64,000 bases of DNA from JANYJZ01 sp964523395 (GTDB taxonomy: Bacteria; Bacteroidota; Ignavibacteria; UBA10030; SZUA-254), in the NCBI GenBank assembly GCA_964523395.1, contig CAZFXS010000004.1, positions 186,001 to 250,000 on the forward strand, read 5' to 3'. Of the stretch, positions 43,155 to 51,774 are shown piece after piece (the first letter of the stretch is position 1; each line of letters begins with the position of its first letter). Below the pieces are notes generated by a model. That model did not search any database. It was not told where the DNA came from and saw only the letters and a list, made by a program, of their open reading frames with translations. A program made the translations under genes and the position numbers.

Positions 43155-43772
43155 TCAATCCCCAAGGTTGGGGTTTTCGGGAACGAACGTAACTGTCTGA
43201 CTTTTCAGTTCTTGTGAACCGAGGTGAAGCCCCTTAATAGTAATGGTCAGTTGTTCTCCTGCTACTTTATGCCAATCATTCTGCTCGGTAACTTCTTTGC
43301 CGGTAAGTTTCCGCAATTCTGTGTTGCCGGGGAGAACCGGATCCCACGGCAACGGGAGAAATTTGTTATTGTACTGATATTTGACATTTCGCGACGAAAC
43401 TTTTATCGCGCCGCGGTCAAATGTCAGGGTGTCCGCTGTATTGTTGGATATCTCCACCTCGATACTCGTCAGAATTCCGGTCTGCATTTTATATGTCGCG
43501 TGGAAGAGATAGGTAATCCCGCTCTTTGTATCTGTTATTCGATATTCTTCACAATTGCAGTTGTCATTGGAAACGCGGTATACATATTCCCTGCCTGACG
43601 ACGGAGGCGGTGCCGGAGCCGGTTCATTCGGCGGCGGCAACACTACTGCGGTTTTGTCCGGAAGTGTTGTCGTAGTTGAGGAAGAGCAGCCTGTAAACAG
43701 TTGTGTTATAACAACAACCGACAGCGTCCCGGCAAAAATGAAAACTTGTTTAACTATTTCTCGGTTTCGCAT
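43155..43772 (-). CDS. Predicted lipoprotein of unknown function
   Basis: The 205-residue protein has a lipobox at ITQLFTGC (Cys29). A Ser/Thr stretch and Pro-rich spacer (PPPNEPAPAPPPSSG) follow, then a compact beta-rich domain with paired Cys (NCNCEEYRI) and strands such as TSIEVEISNNTADTL and EQLTITIKGLHLG. No family is recognised. It overlaps the end of the adenosine deaminase gene by 23 nt, so both are probably read from one transcript. Confidence 0.65.
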   Translation of the reverse strand: MRNREIVKQVFIFAGTLSVVVITQLFTGCSSSTTTTLPDKTAVVLPPPNEPAPAPPPSSGREYVYRVSNDNCNCEEYRITDTKSGITYLFHATYKMQTGILTSIEVEISNNTADTLTFDRGAIKVSSRNVKYQYNNKFLPLPWDPVLPGNTELRKLTGKEVTEQNDWHKVAGEQLTITIKGLHLGSQELKSQTVTFVPENPNLGD

Positions 43773-44856
43773 TGCCCTTGCTTCCGTGCGCTTTTCTGTA
43801 TCCCGGCTTGATGGTGTTATAAATAATATCGATCCTTTTTTTGTACGGGATGAAGGCGCTCTTCATGGCGTTGATGGTAAGCTTTTCCATGTCGTGCAGC
43901 GTTAACTTGAACGCATCCTGGGCAAGTTTGAATTCCTTTGTCATTGTCGTGTTGCTCATAAGCCGGTCATCAGTATTCAGGGAGACGCGGAATTTATACC
44001 GGTAGAAAATACCAAACGGATGCTCTTCAATGCTTTTCACGGCGCCGGTGTCGACATTACTCGTCAGGCAAATTTCCAGCGGAATGCGTTTATCGAGAAC
44101 GTATTGTGCCAGATAACCCATGTTAACTACTTCGGTCGGATCATCATCGGAAACCTTAATATCCTCTATCAGTCTGGTTGCGTGACCGATACGATGAGCG
44201 CCGCACCATTGTATCGCTTGCCATATGGATTCTTTTCCGAATGCTTCCCCGGCGTGCACCGTGATATTAAAATTCTCCCGCTGAATATAATGGAACGCGT
44301 CGACATGTTTCTTTGGCGGATATCCTCCTTCTTCGCCCGCAAGATCAAAACCTACAACACCGCGTTCGCGGAAGTCAATCGCAAGCTCAGCCATTTCCTG
44401 CGACAGCGTCATGTTGCGCATCGCGCAGATTATTAATCCGAATTCAACGCCGAAATCTTTTCGTCCCCGCTCCAATCCTTTTAACACCGCGGTGACAATT
44501 TCTTCCCAATGCAATCCTTTATCCGTATGAAAGACCGGCGCGAACCGCGTTTCCACATAGACAACACCGTCATTGCACATGTCTTCCATCATTTCATACG
44601 CGACACGTTCGAGCGCTTCTTCGGTCTGCATGACACCGCAGGTATGGGCGAATCCTTCAAGGTACAGCGGGAGACTTCCGCGTTTTGCCCCGCGCTGGAA
44701 CCACTGATTCAGCTCCTCGGCATTGGTTGTCGGTAATTTGGTGTACTTGATTTCTTTCGCCAGATCAATAACGGTCTGCGGACGAACGCCGCCGTCGAGA
44801 TGATCATGAAGCAGTACTTTGGGAAGTGACCGGATAGTTTTTTCTGAGAGTTTCAT
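43750..44856 (-). CDS. add: Adenosine deaminase
   Basis: The 368-residue protein shows the zinc and catalytic motifs of the adenosine/AMP deaminase family in order: LLHDHLDGGVRP (HxH), HAGEAFGKES (His and general-acid Glu), HRIGHATRLI (catalytic His), LEICLTSNVDTGA and SLNTDDRLMS (the two Asp). The length fits adenosine deaminase, which makes inosine from adenosine in purine salvage. Adenine and aminodeoxyfutalosine deaminases share the fold, so the exact substrate is not proven. It is 27 nt downstream of histidine ammonia-lyase on the same strand. Confidence 0.88.
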   Translation of the reverse strand: MKLSEKTIRSLPKVLLHDHLDGGVRPQTVIDLAKEIKYTKLPTTNAEELNQWFQRGAKRGSLPLYLEGFAHTCGVMQTEEALERVAYEMMEDMCNDGVVYVETRFAPVFHTDKGLHWEEIVTAVLKGLERGRKDFGVEFGLIICAMRNMTLSQEMAELAIDFRERGVVGFDLAGEEGGYPPKKHVDAFHYIQRENFNITVHAGEAFGKESIWQAIQWCGAHRIGHATRLIEDIKVSDDDPTEVVNMGYLAQYVLDKRIPLEICLTSNVDTGAVKSIEEHPFGIFYRYKFRVSLNTDDRLMSNTTMTKEFKLAQDAFKLTLHDMEKLTINAMKSAFIPYKKRIDIIYNTIKPGYRKAHGSKGNAKPRNS

Positions 44857-44883
44857 ACCATTGGAAGAGTGTGAGTGAATATT

Positions 44884-46437
44884 TTAACGTAACGCGCCGA
44901 TTGTTTTCTCTACGGCTCGAAGCAGTGAACCATTTTTCAGCAGGTGGATTGATGTTTGAATATCATCGTGGAGAACTCGGTCACCGTCGAGATGGGGAAT
45001 ATGTCTGCGCAGAACGTTTCGGACAGCTTCGAGTCCGGCTCCGGATTTCATCGAGCGTTTTGTTTTCGGATGAATGCCTGAAAAATCCAAGCCTTGCGCC
45101 GCAACCATACACTCAATTGCCAGCACGGTGCGAACATTCTGGAGAATCTGCCAGACCTTCTGCGCGCTGATGGATCCCATGCTGTTGTGGTCTTCCTGAT
45201 TTGCGGACGTTGGAATGGAATCAACGCTCGCCGGATGCGCGAGGACTTTATTTTCTGAAACAAGCGCGGCGGCAGTATATTGAGCAATCATCATTCCGGA
45301 ATGAAGTCCGCTTTCGGCCGTCAAAAATCTTGGCAATCCGCTCAGGTTACCATTCACCATGCGTTCAATTCGCCGCTCAGAAATGTTCGCCAGTTCAGAT
45401 AATGCGATGGCAAGGAAGTCGAGCGCGAGCGCGAGTGGTTGGCCATGAAAATTTCCGCCTTCGAGATGTTCCTGTTCCTTTGGCATAATCAGCGGGTTGT
45501 CGGTGGCAGAGTTGAGTTCTGTTGATATTACATTATAGACATATCCGATCGCGTCACGTGAAGCACCGTGCACTTGCGGTATGCATCGTATTGAGTATGC
45601 GTCTTGTACGCGCGGATCGCCATGGCGGTGAGATTCACGGATTTCGCTTTTCGCCATGAGCGTTCTCAGGTTAGCGGCTGAATCACGTTGTCCGACGTGC
45701 GGCCGCAACACATGTATCCGGTCATCAAAGGCAGTGTCGCTTCCTTTCAACGCTTCAGTGCTCATTGCCGCGGCGATATCTGCGATCTTGCAAAGCTCTT
45801 TCGACTCATGAACCGCCAGCGATCCGAATGCAGACATCATTTGCGTTCCGTTAACGAGTGCAAGCCCTTCCTTCGCGGCAAGCTTCAGTGGTTTCAATCC
45901 TGCTTTCTTCAGCGCAAGCGCGGCATCCATCACCGCGTTCTTATAAAATACTTTACCTTCACCGATACACGCCAGCACAAGATGCGCCAGCGGCGCGAGG
46001 TCTCCGCTCGATCCGACAGACCCTTTAGAAGGAATAACAGGAATAATCCCGGCATTATAAACATCACCGATAAACTCCGCCGTTTCCACTCTGATACCTG
46101 AAAAACCTTTCGCGACAGCATTCAGGCGCAGCACCATCATTGCCCGGACTATTTCTGCCGGAAGCGGCTCACCTGTTCCGGCTGAGTGGCTTCGTATTAA
46201 ATTTTCCTGGAGTTTTCCAATGTGTTCTTTGCTGATGCGGACATTACTCAACTCCCCGAAGCCGGTCGTCACGCCATACACTGTTTCGCCATCCTGAATC
46301 CACCGCTCCACAACTTTACGCGATGCGTTCATATTCTTTTTGGCAGATGGCGCCACCGCAACGGGCACACTGCCTGTTGAACACCGGTAGACATCTTCTA
46401 TAGTAAGGGAATTGCCGTCAAGGACGAGAGATTTCAT
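44884..46437 (-). CDS. hutH: Histidine ammonia-lyase (aromatic amino acid lyase family)
   Basis: The start at 46437 (MKSLVLDGNSLTIEDV) matches the family N-terminus and gives 517 residues; the longer frame from 46542 adds 35 that do not fit. Family blocks are YGVTTGFGELSN, LQENLIRSHSAGTGEP (with the Ser-His typical of histidine lyases), the MIO loop GSVGSSGDLAPLAHL, VNGTQMM, and DNPLI. The triad that forms the MIO cofactor reads Ser-Ser-Gly where most members have Ala-Ser-Gly. The enzyme turns histidine into urocanate. Other hut genes are not nearby. Confidence 0.85.
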   Translation of the reverse strand: MKSLVLDGNSLTIEDVYRCSTGSVPVAVAPSAKKNMNASRKVVERWIQDGETVYGVTTGFGELSNVRISKEHIGKLQENLIRSHSAGTGEPLPAEIVRAMMVLRLNAVAKGFSGIRVETAEFIGDVYNAGIIPVIPSKGSVGSSGDLAPLAHLVLACIGEGKVFYKNAVMDAALALKKAGLKPLKLAAKEGLALVNGTQMMSAFGSLAVHESKELCKIADIAAAMSTEALKGSDTAFDDRIHVLRPHVGQRDSAANLRTLMAKSEIRESHRHGDPRVQDAYSIRCIPQVHGASRDAIGYVYNVISTELNSATDNPLIMPKEQEHLEGGNFHGQPLALALDFLAIALSELANISERRIERMVNGNLSGLPRFLTAESGLHSGMMIAQYTAAALVSENKVLAHPASVDSIPTSANQEDHNSMGSISAQKVWQILQNVRTVLAIECMVAAQGLDFSGIHPKTKRSMKSGAGLEAVRNVLRRHIPHLDGDRVLHDDIQTSIHLLKNGSLLRAVEKTIGALR

Positions 46438-46565
46438 GCTGAATTTTTGTTGAAAATATGTTGAATTTACAAAGAACCCTCCTGAAATGCAATGAATCAC
46501 GGCCGTGTTGACTTTCTCTCTGATTTTCTCTATGATAGCCACAAATTACCGGAGCAAAACGAAAG

Positions 46566-47687
46566 ATGAAACAAAATGGGAGTAATGGCGGGAAGTGGAA
46601 CCTGCTTGTCGTTGATGATAATGTTTCGTTTCTCAAAGACACGTGCGATGTATTGTCATCTGAGGGAATGACTGTAGACGGGGCGGCACACGGTGAGGAA
46701 GCCATAAAACTCGCCCGGCAACATTCCTACGACCTGGTGTTACTTGATATCAACATGCCCGTCATGGATGGCATGCAAACACTGAAGATTCTCCGCAAAG
46801 AATCACCCGCATCCGATGTTATCATGGTAACAGGTTACCAGGATATTCAGCTGGCAGTGGAATCGATGAAGATCGGAGCAAAAGAGTACATCACCAAACC
46901 GATTGATCCCGGAGATCTTGTACAAAGAGTAAAAACCGCGCTCCGTGCTCATGCCGCTGAAGCACGCGTGAAGAACATGGAAGCGCAATTCAGTTCCAGG
47001 CTCCTTCATGAGTTGCTGAATCCTTTGCATTCCGTTCATGCTGCTATCGATTTCGTATTGAAACAATCCGCCGGTCCCGTTACCGACCAGCAAATGGAAG
47101 TGTTGCACAATATTAACACATCCATCACAAAAATGGATGCGCTTATCAACGATATGATTGACCTGTCGCTATTCGAGTCGGGCAATGTCGAACTGGAGAA
47201 ACTTCCGGTGAATATCGATGAGCTGATTCCCGCTGTCATCGCCCGATTGAAAGGGCGGGCAGCAGCAAAAAAAATTACTTTGTCGGCGCACATTAAGAGT
47301 GGTACCCCTACTGTCGAAATCGATCTCGAAAAAATTGAACAGGTATTAACCAACCTTATTGAAAATTCTCTTAAATACACTTCATCGGGAGGAAGTATTG
47401 ATGTCAAACTTGTCACCGGAAAAATGAAGCTTAATAATACTGACCATGAGTGTATTACCATCTCTGTTACAGACACCGGTTCCGGCATAGCGAAAGAGGA
47501 CATACCATTTGTCTTTGATAAATACAAAGAAGTGCTGACCGGCAAGGAATCAAAACAAAAAACTACCGGCCTCGGCCTGGCAATTTGTAAAAGCATTGTG
47601 GAGGCGCACAACGGAGTTATCGACGTTGATTCCATTCCGGGAAAACGGACAACGTTTACTTTTTCGCTGCCTGTAAGCATTTCCTAA
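46566..47687 (+). CDS. Response regulator receiver-histidine kinase (single polypeptide)
   Basis: The 373-residue protein has an N-terminal receiver domain (residues 12-128) with acid pocket Asp17/Asp18, phosphoacceptor Asp61 (LLDINMP) and Lys111 (TKPID). A HisKA domain follows with the likely phosphorylated His148 (LLHELLNPLHSV). A HATPase domain then has the N box NLIENSLKYTSSGG, G1 DTGSGIA and G2 TTGLGLAICKS. No membrane or sensor domain is seen, so it is a cytoplasmic relay kinase whose input is another kinase. It is divergent from histidine ammonia-lyase. Confidence 0.9.
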   Translation: MKQNGSNGGKWNLLVVDDNVSFLKDTCDVLSSEGMTVDGAAHGEEAIKLARQHSYDLVLLDINMPVMDGMQTLKILRKESPASDVIMVTGYQDIQLAVESMKIGAKEYITKPIDPGDLVQRVKTALRAHAAEARVKNMEAQFSSRLLHELLNPLHSVHAAIDFVLKQSAGPVTDQQMEVLHNINTSITKMDALINDMIDLSLFESGNVELEKLPVNIDELIPAVIARLKGRAAAKKITLSAHIKSGTPTVEIDLEKIEQVLTNLIENSLKYTSSGGSIDVKLVTGKMKLNNTDHECITISVTDTGSGIAKEDIPFVFDKYKEVLTGKESKQKTTGLGLAICKSIVEAHNGVIDVDSIPGKRTTFTFSLPVSIS

Positions 47688-47817
47688 CCTGCTAATTCTG
47701 TTCGATTTCACCGGTTTTCTTTTTATTCCGCAGTAAGTTGACTGTCTGTATCTGTTTCCTTATCTTTCCGTCCGTTCGTAATATCTTCCAAACGCCCACA
47801 ATTTCAGGAACAGCGAT

Positions 47818-50190
47818 ATGACAACACTACGCTCTTCGCTTCCCAATTACCTGCCCTGTGTGATATTCATGACAGCAATTTTCCTCATACACACCTGGGC
47901 TTTTTCACAGCAACGCGGATCGATCACCGGCACTGTTAAAGACGCATCGACGGGTGAGCCGGTTATCTCTCTCAATGTGCTCATCAAGGGAACTTCGTCC
48001 GGCGCGTCAACAGATAACCTTGGCATGTACACAATTAAAAATCTGGATCCCGGATCGTACACTCTTGTTTTTTCCGGTATCGGGTATGAGACTAAAGAAA
48101 TCTCCGGCGCAGAAGTACGCGAGGGAGAAACAACTACTATCAATGCCGAGGTAGCGCAGGCGGCAGTTTCAATGGCCGAAGTTTCTGTCTATGGCGCATC
48201 GTTGCGCCGCGAACGGATTACCGAAGCGCCTGCCGCTGTTTCAGTCATTGAAACACAGGACCTTAAACTGAATTCAAATCATGGCCAGCTTCCGAGAATG
48301 CTGGAGAAAGAACCCGGAGTGGATATTGTTCAGAGCGGTATTCAGGATTTTAATATTAACACGCGTGGGTTTAACAGTTCACTGAATCGCCGTCTGCTGG
48401 TACTCATGGACGGCCGCGACATGGCGATTGCCTTTCTCGGCGCGCAGGAATGGAACGGTTTGTCGATTCCTATTGAAGACATCGCAAGGATGGAACTGGT
48501 GCGCGGTCCCGGTTCCGCATTGTATGGACCGAACGCATTCAACGGTGTCATTAATATTGGAACCCCGGCACCAAAAGATATTCTGGGAACAAAAATCTCT
48601 TTGTCTGTCGGCAACCTTGACATGATCCGCAACGATTTCCGCCATGCCGACGTCATCGACGAGAATTGGAGTTACAAAGCAAACATCGGCAGAGTACAGA
48701 GTTTATCCTGGTCACAATCACGAACTGCCGCCGACACAAACGCGTTCGGCGAGTTTGAATATCCCGGACTGAAATCAAACCGGGAAATTCGTCCTCTTCA
48801 TGAAAACGCAATTGTATCCACAACATACGGATCAGCCCGCGTAGATTATAATTTCACTTCCGGCGGCGTCGCGCTCATAGAAGGCGGACTCTCCAATGTC
48901 GAGAATGAACTCTTTGTTACCGGTATCGGTCGTGTTCAGGTTACTAAAGCCCAAAAACCGTGGGGAAGATTGCATTACGGATCTGACCGATTCAATGCAA
49001 CATTCTGGACACAGGGAAGAAACTCCCGCGAACCGCAATACTCAATGGCATCGGGTGCGCCGTTGCAGGAAAAATCTACCATCCATCATCTTGAGGCTCA
49101 GTACAATTTCTTTGCTATGCAGGATCAGCTTCGCGTTATCTTCGGGGCGTCACACCGGTTGTACAAAGTCGATACTGAAGGAACACTGATGGCCGCGCCG
49201 CACAATGATAATACGAGCGGAGCGTTCGCGCAGGTTGAGTATTCGCCGATATCGTGGTTAAAATTTGTCGGTGCCGGAAGATGGGACCGCAGTACACTTC
49301 ACAAGGATGAATGGTCGCCAAAAGCCGGCGTTGTCTGGACACCAATCGCGAACCATTCACTGCGCGCGACATTCAACAAGGCGTTTCAGGTGCCGAACTA
49401 TTCTGAATTCTTCCTGCGCGCGGCTGCCGGATCAGCGAATCTTCCATTCTTCGCTTCACCTGGAAATCCGAGTGGCACAACTCCTATCCTCGCCCGAGGG
49501 AATGAGAACCTTAAGGTCGAACATATCACCGGATACGAAATCGGTTACAAGGGAATATTCCTGGAAGACAAATTATTCTTAAGTGTCGACGGCTATTACA
49601 ATCAGGCGAAAGATTTTGTCACCGATCTTCTGCAGGGAGTAAATCCTGATTATCCGTTTATGCTTCCTCCCGGTTTTCCCGCGGGACTTGCTGACCTCGC
49701 GCGAAGTAATGTTCCCGGGTTAACGATTGTCAATGGCGCGCCCGCAATTGTCGTTTCATACACAAACGCGGGAAAGGTTGACGAGCGCGGAGTGGAATTT
49801 GGATTCAATTATTATGTGAATGATGAAATTCATTTCGACGGCAACTGGACCTGGTATGATTTTAAAGTGAAGGAACAGCAATCTGGCGACGTATTATTGC
49901 CGAACGCTCCGAAACATAAATTCGGATTCGGCGTCACGTATCGCGGAAAATCGGGTCTCGATCTGAACCTTACCGGAAGAAATGTTCAGCCGTTCCGCTG
50001 GGCAGCCGGTATTTTCCAGGGAGATGTTCACGCCTACAGCCTGTTGAACTTCTCCGGCGGATATCAGTTAACGCCGATACTTCGCGTCAGTGCATCGGTA
50101 AACAACGTCTTCAATCATCAAACATATCAGTTGTTCGGCGGTTCGTTGATTGGAAGACAAATTATCGGAACAATCACCGCTACATTATAA
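47818..50190 (+). CDS. TonB-dependent outer-membrane receptor
   Basis: The 790-residue protein has a signal peptide (ending WAFSQ). An N-terminal carboxypeptidase-regulatory-like beta domain follows (about 32-115, GSITGTVKDASTGEPV ... LDPGSYTLVFSGIGYETKEI). The plug domain follows (about 130-245, NINTRGFNSSLNRRLLVLMD and LVRGPGSALYGPNAFNGVIN). A beta-barrel ends at IIGTITATL. It imports a TonB-dependent ligand (siderophore, vitamin or glycan); the substrate is not evident. The SGNH lipoprotein gene follows 46 nt downstream and may be co-expressed, as is common for such pairs in Bacteroidota. Confidence 0.9.
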   Translation: MTTLRSSLPNYLPCVIFMTAIFLIHTWAFSQQRGSITGTVKDASTGEPVISLNVLIKGTSSGASTDNLGMYTIKNLDPGSYTLVFSGIGYETKEISGAEVREGETTTINAEVAQAAVSMAEVSVYGASLRRERITEAPAAVSVIETQDLKLNSNHGQLPRMLEKEPGVDIVQSGIQDFNINTRGFNSSLNRRLLVLMDGRDMAIAFLGAQEWNGLSIPIEDIARMELVRGPGSALYGPNAFNGVINIGTPAPKDILGTKISLSVGNLDMIRNDFRHADVIDENWSYKANIGRVQSLSWSQSRTAADTNAFGEFEYPGLKSNREIRPLHENAIVSTTYGSARVDYNFTSGGVALIEGGLSNVENELFVTGIGRVQVTKAQKPWGRLHYGSDRFNATFWTQGRNSREPQYSMASGAPLQEKSTIHHLEAQYNFFAMQDQLRVIFGASHRLYKVDTEGTLMAAPHNDNTSGAFAQVEYSPISWLKFVGAGRWDRSTLHKDEWSPKAGVVWTPIANHSLRATFNKAFQVPNYSEFFLRAAAGSANLPFFASPGNPSGTTPILARGNENLKVEHITGYEIGYKGIFLEDKLFLSVDGYYNQAKDFVTDLLQGVNPDYPFMLPPGFPAGLADLARSNVPGLTIVNGAPAIVVSYTNAGKVDERGVEFGFNYYVNDEIHFDGNWTWYDFKVKEQQSGDVLLPNAPKHKFGFGVTYRGKSGLDLNLTGRNVQPFRWAAGIFQGDVHAYSLLNFSGGYQLTPILRVSASVNNVFNHQTYQLFGGSLIGRQIIGTITATL

Positions 50191-50236
50191 AGAAAACGAA
50201 ATTGGTTCAACATTACCTGTTGAAAGGATAATGATT

Positions 50237-51718
50237 ATGCATCGAATAAAATGCTTTAGAGTATGTTTCGTGTCCTCTGTTCTTCTCTTTGGATTGTTCT
50301 CGTTTTCCTGTGAGGAAGATACTGTTGGCACATCGCCTCCACCGCCGCCCAATTCCGGATCAGCGGATTTTACGAGATATGTCGCAATCGGCAACTCATT
50401 AACTGCCGGTTACCAATCGAACGCGCTGTCAGAGCGGGATCAGAAGTACAGCTTCCCCGCGCTTATCATGCGTCAGCTTCAGCGCACCGGGTTTGAACAG
50501 CCCCTGATTAAAAATCCGGGAATTGGCAACAGGATTCGTTTGGCGGCACTGACTCCGCCGACCTTGGTCTACGAGCCAAGTGTTGACCCCCTTGATCCGG
50601 CTTCAAATCTTAACATCTCACTTCCCCGGCCATATAACAATCTCGGAATTCCGGGAGCGATACTCTACGACATGCTTGACACCACCGGCGCGTCGTCGAA
50701 TTTTATTTCGAAAAGCATCGCGCGCGGAAATCCGTTCTTCTCTCATGTTCTCCGCTCAAGCCTGGTTGGCAACAGCATATATAAACAGGCAAAGAATCTC
50801 AGCCCGACGTTTATTACCGTCTGGATAGGCGCAAATGACGTACTGGGTTATGTCCTTAGCGGTGGATTACAGGGAACGAATGTGCTGCCTCCAAGCCAGA
50901 AACTTCCACTTGAACCGAATTTCTTCGACGCGTGGTACAGGGATTTAATTGACAGTTTACGGACCACCGGCGCAGGAATTGTTGCAGCAAACCTCCCGGA
51001 TCCTACCATCATTCCGTACTGCAATACAATTGGTCCTCAAATCAAACCGAGAATTCCGTCGGGTATATCCATGAGATACCAACGGAATGGAAACACCGGT
51101 CCGGCATTTGACGCGACAACATTCACTGACCCGGCTAACGATCCATTGATTCTTCTTCCCGGAAGCGCGTACGCAGCATTACTCGGCCAGCCTACGGGCA
51201 AGTGGTACCGCGATAAAGGTATCGCTCCGCCGATCGGCATCGACACAACATTGCCTTTCGGATTTCATCCGCAGAACCCCTGGCCCGACGCGCTCACGCT
51301 CGACAGCGGCGAACGAACCGTGGCACAAACTGCCGTCGCGAACTTTAACGCGAGTATCGACAGCATCGCAACCAACCGCGGCATAGGAGTAGTGAACATC
51401 TATGGGGTGCTGAACACAATAGCCACATCGGGGTTATACATTCCTGATCTTGGAACGTTCACTCCGGCATTTATACAAGGCGGGCTTTTCAGCTACGATG
51501 GCGTGCATCCTTCAACACGCGGCAACGCGATTGTCGCGAATGAATGGATTAAAGTCATTAACACAAAATTCGGCGGCGCAATTCCCACTGTTACCGTTAG
51601 TTCTGTCCCGGGAATGCCTATCGGTAAAGTATCTGCCGAAACACAAACTGTGGAGTTCGATTACTCCAACATTGATTGGAGAGGATTTTTGGAGTTGATG
51701 GCGGGAAAAGCGCAGTAG
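50237..51718 (+). CDS. SGNH/GDSL-type lipoprotein hydrolase
   Basis: The ATG at 50237 lies 8 nt after AAAGGA and gives 493 residues. A lipoprotein signal ends at LFSFSC. SGNH blocks are VAIGNSLTAGYQ (block I, nucleophile Ser), NLGIPGA (block II), VWIGANDVLGY (block III) and DGVHPSTRGNAIV (block V, Asp and His). The length between blocks III and V, about 200 residues, is long for the family. It follows the TonB receptor and may process what that receptor binds, which is inference. Confidence 0.83.
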   Translation: MHRIKCFRVCFVSSVLLFGLFSFSCEEDTVGTSPPPPPNSGSADFTRYVAIGNSLTAGYQSNALSERDQKYSFPALIMRQLQRTGFEQPLIKNPGIGNRIRLAALTPPTLVYEPSVDPLDPASNLNISLPRPYNNLGIPGAILYDMLDTTGASSNFISKSIARGNPFFSHVLRSSLVGNSIYKQAKNLSPTFITVWIGANDVLGYVLSGGLQGTNVLPPSQKLPLEPNFFDAWYRDLIDSLRTTGAGIVAANLPDPTIIPYCNTIGPQIKPRIPSGISMRYQRNGNTGPAFDATTFTDPANDPLILLPGSAYAALLGQPTGKWYRDKGIAPPIGIDTTLPFGFHPQNPWPDALTLDSGERTVAQTAVANFNASIDSIATNRGIGVVNIYGVLNTIATSGLYIPDLGTFTPAFIQGGLFSYDGVHPSTRGNAIVANEWIKVINTKFGGAIPTVTVSSVPGMPIGKVSAETQTVEFDYSNIDWRGFLELMAGKAQ

Positions 51719-51735
51719 GTTTGTGATGTTTTATA

Positions 51736-51765
51736 AATAGCCACACCTTCTAGGGTGTGGCTATT
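51736..51765. terminator. Bidirectional terminator
   Basis: AATAGCCACACC and GGTGTGGCTATT form a strong stem followed by TTATTTC on the plus strand and A/T-rich sequence on the minus. It separates the SGNH gene from the convergent gyrA. Confidence 0.85.
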
Positions 51766-51774
51766 TTATTTCTA

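Noticed and set aside
47036..47680. 214-codon open frame opposite the receiver-kinase gene
   Set aside because: It lies wholly antisense to clear HisKA/HATPase motifs, has no signal of its own and no ribosome-binding site noted.
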